29,306 bases of DNA from JANQQZ01 sp039187315 (GTDB taxonomy: Bacteria; Planctomycetota; Phycisphaerae; Phycisphaerales; UBA1924). The stretch is from assembly GCA_039187315.1 (NCBI GenBank), contig JBCCZQ010000040.1, positions 1-29,306 of the forward strand, in the 5' to 3' direction. Below the pieces are notes generated by a model. The model saw only the letters and a program-made list of their open reading frames with translations, ran no database searches and was not told the DNA's origin. This document shows positions 24,622 to 29,306 of the stretch, piece by piece (the stretch's first letter is position 1; the number at the start of each line of letters is the position of its first letter). Both the position numbers and the translations under genes were made by a program.

Positions 24622-25307
24622 GCGTGGCAGAGCCTGCGATTGAGCTTCGTGGCGTCGCGTTCAGGTATCAGGGCCCGGGTGGTTTTCGGCTGCACGTCGA
24701 TCGCTTCGATGCACAGCCTGGCGAGGTCGTTGCCTGCGTGGGACCGAGCGGCTCGGGCAAGACGACGCTTCTGGACCTGCTCGCGGGGCGGCGCGTTCCG
24801 GGCGAGGGCGCGGTCCGCGTTGCCTCGGCTGATCTTGGTCGCCTTGATCTTGCCGGGAGGCGCCGGGTGCGCCTCACGAGGCTCGGGATCATCACGCAGT
24901 CGCTCTCGCTCGTGGCGCACCTGACGGCGCTCGAGAACATCCTTCTTCCGGCTATTTTGATGGGGCGCACTCCTCGGCCGCACGCGCGTGCACACGAGCT
25001 TGCCGGGGCGCTTGAGATCGGGCACCTGCTCGGCCGGCGTCCGAAGCGGCTCTCGCAGGGCGAGCGTCAGCGGGTTGCGGTGGCTCGCGGCCTGTTGCTC
25101 GAACCGTTGGTTGTGCTTGCGGATGAGCCCACCGGGCACCTTGATGCGGCGAGATCGGCGCTGGTGATTGACCTTCTGCGCATGCACGCGGATTCGCACG
25201 CCGCGTGCGTCTTTCTCGCGACACACGACCAGGATGTTGTCTCAGCCGCCGACCGGTCCTTCGATGTCCGTGAGCTGACATCTGAGCCGATCGGGGACTC
25301 CGCATGA
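24618..25307 (+). CDS. ABC transporter ATP-binding protein (LolD/MacB-type)
   Basis: A 229-residue cytoplasmic ATPase that powers the permease encoded next. Walker A GPSGSGKTT (42-50), Q-loop Gln94, signature LSQGER (145-150), Walker B LVVLADEPTGHLD (164-176) and switch His203 (ATHDQ) are all present. The family is that of LolD, FtsE and MacB rather than of typical ZnuC importers. It starts with GTG 24618 (overlap GTGA with the previous gene; GTG 24624 is an alternative) and ends in ATGA with the permease. Confidence 0.92.
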   Translation: MSVAEPAIELRGVAFRYQGPGGFRLHVDRFDAQPGEVVACVGPSGSGKTTLLDLLAGRRVPGEGAVRVASADLGRLDLAGRRRVRLTRLGIITQSLSLVAHLTALENILLPAILMGRTPRPHARAHELAGALEIGHLLGRRPKRLSQGERQRVAVARGLLLEPLVVLADEPTGHLDAARSALVIDLLRMHADSHAACVFLATHDQDVVSAADRSFDVRELTSEPIGDSA

Positions 25308-26467
25308 GGGCCCTTGCGCGGCTCGCGTGGCTGTATGCATCACGGACACCGGTGCAGACCGCGATCGTTTCGGTTGGGGTCGCGGTTTCGCTGGCGCTGC
25401 TTGTGACCGGTCGTGTGCTGATTTCGCGTGCTGAGATGAGCCTGACGGCTCGGGCAGAGGCGGTGCCCCTGGTCGCTGGCGCTCCGGGCAGCCGCTTCGA
25501 TCTCGCGCTTGCGCTGTTGTACTTCCGGCCTACCCCGATCGCGCCGATGACGATGGGCGATGTCGAGGATGCCGCGACGCTCGGACGCGGGGTGGTGGTC
25601 CCGGTCCATGCATCGCTGACCGCTGGCGGTGATCCGGTCGTCGCGGTCGGCTATGAGTTCTTCGAGCAGCGTGCGCTGGCGGCGGCGGAGGGTCGTTTTC
25701 CGATCCGGCTGGGCGAGGCCGTGCTAGGTTGGGATACGGCTCGACGTTCCGGTCTCGTGGTGGGTGATACGTTTCGGACGGATCGGCGGGAGCTGTTCGA
25801 TCTTTCGGTCGCGTCGCCGATCGTGCTCCGGGTTGTAGGGGTGCTTGCGCATACAGGGAGCGTGGATGACGGCGCGGTCTTTGTTGATATCCAGACCGCC
25901 TGGCTCGCCGAGGGCATATTGCATGCTCACGCCGCGGCGGCGACGCTGCCCGACGATCAGATTCAGACGCGTACCGAGCGGTCTGTTGTTGTAGAGCCAA
26001 CGAGCCGGACCGAGCGCGACGTCTCGGCTGCGGAGCAGGCCGACGTTCACATGCACGCGGACCCACGGTCGCTGCCCGTCACGGGGGCGCTGGTGTTTCC
26101 TGCCTCTGACAAGGACCTGACGATCCTGCAGACCCGTCTGAACGGGGATGGCCGGCTGCAGGCAGTTCGCCCGGTCGCGCTTGTGCGCGAGTTGTTTGAT
26201 GTCGTGTTTCGCCTGCGTCCGGTTCTTGATGGTGTGACCGGGCTGCTCGCGGCTACATCGATCGCCATGATCGTGCTGGCGGCTGTCCTCGCGGCGCGGC
26301 TGCGGAGCGAAGAGTTTGAGGCTCTTGATCATCTCGGGACGCCGAGGTCGTTCGTGATAGGGCTGGTCGTAGCACAGACGGCAATCAACCTGCTGCTGGG
26401 GATGCTGCTCGCGGGTCTGCTGGTCGCCGGAGCCGCATGGAGCCTCGATCGGTGGCTCGGGGTGTAA
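25304..26467 (+). CDS. FtsX-like ABC permease with His clusters, apparently three-helix
   Basis: A 387-residue permease. Helix 1 lies at about 18-40. A large exported domain follows (41-308) of MacB periplasmic-core type. Helix 2 is at about 310-332, then a cytoplasmic loop (LRSEEFEALDHLGTPRS) and helix 3 at about 350-378. FtsX/MacB proteins usually go on to a fourth helix and a PAxxAxxxxPxxALR end, which is missing here; the protein stops at WLGV. Histidine pairs HAH (207, 209) and HMH (249, 251) lie in the exported domain. The start overlaps the ATPase stop. Directly followed by the ZnuA-like lipoprotein gene. Confidence 0.87.
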   Translation: MRALARLAWLYASRTPVQTAIVSVGVAVSLALLVTGRVLISRAEMSLTARAEAVPLVAGAPGSRFDLALALLYFRPTPIAPMTMGDVEDAATLGRGVVVPVHASLTAGGDPVVAVGYEFFEQRALAAAEGRFPIRLGEAVLGWDTARRSGLVVGDTFRTDRRELFDLSVASPIVLRVVGVLAHTGSVDDGAVFVDIQTAWLAEGILHAHAAAATLPDDQIQTRTERSVVVEPTSRTERDVSAAEQADVHMHADPRSLPVTGALVFPASDKDLTILQTRLNGDGRLQAVRPVALVRELFDVVFRLRPVLDGVTGLLAATSIAMIVLAAVLAARLRSEEFEALDHLGTPRSFVIGLVVAQTAINLLLGMLLAGLLVAGAAWSLDRWLGV

Positions 26468-26495
26468 TGTGTTCCGCATAGGCATGGAGTTGCTC

Positions 26496-27347
26496 ATGAC
26501 ACGCCTGGTTTTGACGCTTGCATGTTCGATTGGTGTGCTCGGACCGGCCGGCTGCGGCGATCGGTCCGGATCTGCCGCACCAGCCGGGCTCGAACAGGGT
26601 CTTGTGATCACGAGCACGCCGGTCGCGGCGGCTTTGCTGCGCGAGCTCGTTCCGGAGAGCATGACCGTTGAAGTCGTCGTGCCCGAGGGCGCAGACCCAT
26701 TGGGCTGGCAGGCGGATGACGCCGCGGTCGTACGCCTCCGTCAGGCAGAGCTGATCGTGTTCCATGGCACTGGGCCGGAGCGGTGGTCGCGCACGCTGAG
26801 CCTGCCTTCGAGCCGGATCCACCTGCTCGCCGACACGGTGCGCACTGGGCTTATCCTCAGCGAGGAAGCGATCACCCACAGCCACGGTCTGGGGGGCGAA
26901 CATTCGCACCGCGAGCCGGTTTTCGGCACTTGGCTCGACCCTGCCATGCTCAGGCCGCAGGGCGAGCAGCTCGTCGAAGCGTTGATCCGCATCGAGCCGG
27001 GGCAGGAGACGCTGATCCGGGCGAACCTTGCAGCATGGATCGGTTCACTGCGAGAGGCATCGGCTGTTGTCGAGCGGATGCGTTCTTTGGAGCCGCGCTC
27101 ACAGCTTGTCGCCGACCGCGAAGGCTACGCCTACTTGGCCCGAGCTTTGAGGCTCGACCTTGTCGACCCTGAAGATGTCGACGAGACACGCCCGAGCGTC
27201 TGGTTCCACGGCGGCATCGCCGGCGACGACGTCGTGACCCTTGGATGGCCCGATCCGCTTGAATGGTCAGCGGAATCCAGGGGGTTTGGGGAGACGCTCG
27301 CGCAGCGGCTCGCTTCCCTTGAGCAGGCGATCGCCGAGGCAGAATGA
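26496..27347 (+). CDS. ZnuA/TroA-like metal-binding lipoprotein lacking two usual histidine ligands
   Basis: A 283-residue exported protein. ATG 26496 is preferred over GTG 26469 and ATG 26484 because GGAG (26486-26489) is spaced for it and it gives a good signal peptide with a lipobox-like PAGC (Cys20). The cluster A-1 fold is seen in ITSTPVAAALLRELV, VVPEGADPLGWQ, a His-rich loop (THSH...EHSH, 128-138) and GTWLDP (144-149). At the site usually DPH it reads DPL (67-69), and the later histidine (before ...YLAR) is replaced by Arg208. Metal binding would have to rely on the His loop. It closes the operon and is followed by a terminator. Confidence 0.85.
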   Translation: MTRLVLTLACSIGVLGPAGCGDRSGSAAPAGLEQGLVITSTPVAAALLRELVPESMTVEVVVPEGADPLGWQADDAAVVRLRQAELIVFHGTGPERWSRTLSLPSSRIHLLADTVRTGLILSEEAITHSHGLGGEHSHREPVFGTWLDPAMLRPQGEQLVEALIRIEPGQETLIRANLAAWIGSLREASAVVERMRSLEPRSQLVADREGYAYLARALRLDLVDPEDVDETRPSVWFHGGIAGDDVVTLGWPDPLEWSAESRGFGETLAQRLASLEQAIAEAE

Positions 27348-27349
27348 AA

Positions 27350-27384
27350 CCGGCCCCGCGCTGAGGCGGGGCCGGATCGTGTTT
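27350..27384 (+). terminator. Terminator of the metal-ABC operon
   Basis: CCGGCCCCGC (27350-27359) pairs over ten bases with GCGGGGCCGG (27366-27375), with a six-base loop, two bases after the stop codon. TTTT follows at 27381-27384. The stem may also serve the convergent gene on the minus strand. Confidence 0.75.
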
Positions 27385-27390
27385 TCGTGG

Positions 27391-27444
27391 ATCGGTTTGT
27401 CAACCGATGTTCGTAGCCGTCATCGTCGATCCCGCGGAGCGGGA
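27391..27444 (-). terminator. Two smaller hairpins downstream of the third dockerin gene
   Basis: TCCCGC/GCGGGA (27430-27435 with 27439-27444) lies just after the minus-strand stop, and ATCGGTT/AACCGAT (27391-27397 with 27402-27408) lies further on. Neither has a strong T-run. Together with the ten-pair stem at 27350 they form the convergent end of the two units. Confidence 0.4.
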
Positions 27445-27449
27445 AGCGA

Positions 27450-29306
27450 TTACGGGATGGCCGGGCAGTCGGTCAGCGGGCCGCCGCCGCCAGCATTGAT
27501 GAACTCGGTCACCCAGGCGAAGAAGTCCGAGTCGTTGCAGTTGCCGTCGTTGTTGACGTCGCATGCGACGATGTCGGCCGGGCTGGGCGGGCTTGCGATG
27601 AACGCCGTGACCCAGGCGAAGAAGTCCGAGTCGGAGATCACGCCGTCGTCGTTGACGTCGCCGCAGAGACGGGCCGACGGGCAATCGCCGGTGTCCGCGG
27701 TGGTGATGAATTGATTCCCGGCCACGGTGCTGAGATCGATGTTGCGGACTTCACCGAGGCCGTCTGTGGTTGGCAGGCCGCCGCTGATCTGGTTTGACCA
27801 CTGGCTCGCGCTGCTGTCGGCGACGACGCCGAGAATCTTGATGTCCGAGGTGCCATCCCAGCCGACTTCGCCCAGGTCGATGCTGATCTCGACGCCGGTG
27901 GTGACGTTGCAGGCGTCCGATGTATCGACGGTGCCGGCATCGCTGGCAGTCACGCCGCCGACGTTGCTGTTGTCGATCGCGATCTGGAGCAGACCCGGGG
28001 TCTCGGAGCCGAGGGTGAAGCCGTTGTTGGTGAAGGCCGTGTTGGCGTTGCGCGGGGCGAAGTTGGTGAACGGGTCCGGTCCGAGAGCCGGATCGGTGTT
28101 GACCCCGAAGCCGTCGAGGTCGAGATCACCATCGAACAGCAGCGGGTCGTTGCCGGCCTGCTGCTTGTTGCCGCCGTCGAACGAGCCGAAGTCGGTCACG
28201 ATGCTGCCCTGGACGGTGATCGGACCGTTGAGGCGCAGGACGGCGGCGTTCGCGAAGACGCTGTTGGTCGAGGGGGTCAGCCCGCTGTTATCGAAGGCGA
28301 TGATGTAGTCCGCGTTGAAGTCGGTATCGAATGTCAGGCCGTCACCGAGCACCTCGGAGGCCTCGATGTCGGGGTTGCTGCCATCGTTCGGTCCGAGGCG
28401 ATCCAACAGGTTGAAGGCGATGTTCACGTTGTCGTCGCGGATGACATTCTGGCCATCGGTCGGATCCGCATCAAAGAAGACGACGAGACGGTTGCCGTTG
28501 GACTGGAGGTTGCCCGAGAACAAGACGTTCAGGCGGTTGTTGGTGGTATCGACGTACGAGTAGATCGCGTTGAGCTCGGAACCGACCGAGACATCGCGGC
28601 TGGGGATGTCAGGCGTGAAGCCCGTCGCTCCGACGCCGCCGGTGTTGGAGTTGTTGATCGCAAGGCTGATGCCGCCGCCCAGGCTGGTGACGGCGTCGGT
28701 GTTGACAAGCGGGATCGGCAGTGTGCCGAGCTGCGGGTCCTGATCCTGCCCGCCGACGAACGCGCTGATGCCGCCGCCGTTGGTCGGGATCGTGATGATG
28801 TCGACGAAAGCGCTGAAGATGCCGTCGTTCGGGTTGGTGTCATCGCCAAGGCTGCTGATCAGGATCAGGTCTGCGGTGAAGCCCGCGTCGAATTCCAGGC
28901 CGGTGTGGCGGGTCAGCTGGCCGAAGGCGTCGCCGTTGTTGGTATCCAGGAGAACGTTCTGTCCTTCGGGCATCGCGGCATCGAAGTCAACATCGAAGAC
29001 GAGGTTGAGCTTGTTGAAGTTTTCCTCCAGGTTGCCCGCGACGGCGATGTAGAGCACGTCGGCGCTGCCGTCGGTATCGGTATCGGCGAGCGTCGCGTAC
29101 ACGGCGGAGATCTCGGAGCCGGCGTCGAAGCCATCGCCACCGGTCTGGATCACATCGGGGTTCGAGGCGTTTCCGAAACCCGTTCCCGTGTTGCTGACGA
29201 ACAGCGCCGGGCCGTAGAACGAAGTCTCGATCGTGCCGTCGATGGGTGTATCGCCGGACGCGACGCTGACGGGCACCGTCACAAACTGGTTGCCGGGCAC
29301 GCCGTC
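27450..29306 (-). CDS. Secreted modular protein with C-terminal GC-type dockerin (5' end off window)
   Basis: The frame stays open to the right edge, with Asp-Gly upstream of the first GTG-encoded Val, so the true start and signal peptide are outside. About 618 residues are seen. They hold related modules: an NSN-GGV-type opening, then SE-(I/L)-(S/N)-A-(V/I)-Y, a strand, a GNL turn, and a FDxD...GQNV(L/I) block (around 29118-28935 and again 28581-28428), and a third, diverged copy near 27980-27810. The end has CGDVNDDGVISDSDFFAWV and DVNNDGNCNDSDFFAWV, then TDCPAIP. No enzyme motif is seen, so it is probably a surface or matrix protein. Confidence 0.85.
   Translation of the reverse strand, partial: DGVPGNQFVTVPVSVASGDTPIDGTIETSFYGPALFVSNTGTGFGNASNPDVIQTGGDGFDAGSEISAVYATLADTDTDGSADVLYIAVAGNLEENFNKLNLVFDVDFDAAMPEGQNVLLDTNNGDAFGQLTRHTGLEFDAGFTADLILISSLGDDTNPNDGIFSAFVDIITIPTNGGGISAFVGGQDQDPQLGTLPIPLVNTDAVTSLGGGISLAINNSNTGGVGATGFTPDIPSRDVSVGSELNAIYSYVDTTNNRLNVLFSGNLQSNGNRLVVFFDADPTDGQNVIRDDNVNIAFNLLDRLGPNDGSNPDIEASEVLGDGLTFDTDFNADYIIAFDNSGLTPSTNSVFANAAVLRLNGPITVQGSIVTDFGSFDGGNKQQAGNDPLLFDGDLDLDGFGVNTDPALGPDPFTNFAPRNANTAFTNNGFTLGSETPGLLQIAIDNSNVGGVTASDAGTVDTSDACNVTTGVEISIDLGEVGWDGTSDIKILGVVADSSASQWSNQISGGLPTTDGLGEVRNIDLSTVAGNQFITTADTGDCPSARLCGDVNDDGVISDSDFFAWVTAFIASPPSPADIVACDVNNDGNCNDSDFFAWVTEFINAGGGGPLTDCPAIP

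Overview
The window looks like chromosome of a planctomycete, most likely of the class Phycisphaerae, carrying the right-hand end of an integrated prophage or prophage-like element. Evidence for the host: high G+C; a Planctomycetes-type ECF sigma factor followed by a serine/threonine kinase with a long repeat-rich C-terminus; and three secreted proteins that end in a paired DVNxDG...DSDFFAWV module, the 'GC-type dockerin' typical of this group. This placement is by recognition, not by database search.

Positions 1-9134 are the mobile element. A tightly packed rightward operon (about 209-4349) has nine genes, most overlapping the next by 1-4 bases. They include a DUF6378-like protein, a nucleoside-2-deoxyribosyltransferase/DUF4406-like protein, an HTH-metallophosphoesterase fusion, a small HExxH protein and a DnaJ-type CxxCxGxG zinc protein. 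A roughly 500-base, A-poor, C-rich stretch without a convincing gene follows, then two adjacent palindromes. Next come two homologous membrane proteins of unknown function and a small HTH protein (4983-6752). Then a near-consensus promoter leads into two transcription units (6875-7276 and 7404-7942), each preceded by the same hairpin leader with a compensatory base-pair change. The element ends with a tyrosine recombinase (7982-9097) that abuts the 3' end of a tRNA-Thr(TGT) gene, the presumed attachment site. The left attachment site is outside the window.

From 9135 rightward the content is chromosomal. purE and purK (leftward) are followed 12 bases later by the tRNA-Thr gene. Upstream of purE lies a 1578-residue secreted protein with many FG-GAP/VCBS calcium loops, divergent from the ECF sigma factor-kinase pair across a region with two 12-bp palindromes and a plausible promoter. 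A second dockerin protein and a secreted M28 peptidase with a PDZ domain follow on the minus strand.

Divergent from the peptidase is a four-gene operon (23272-27347): a membrane protein of unknown family, a LolD/MacB-type ATPase, an FtsX-like permease apparently lacking its last transmembrane helix, and a ZnuA-like lipoprotein lacking two usual histidine ligands. All three non-ATPase proteins carry histidine clusters, which suggests a metal-handling ABC system of unusual composition. A third dockerin protein, with tandem modules, runs off the right edge.

The strongest candidates for something undescribed are this metal-ABC operon, the paired membrane proteins in the prophage, and the covarying hairpin leaders.
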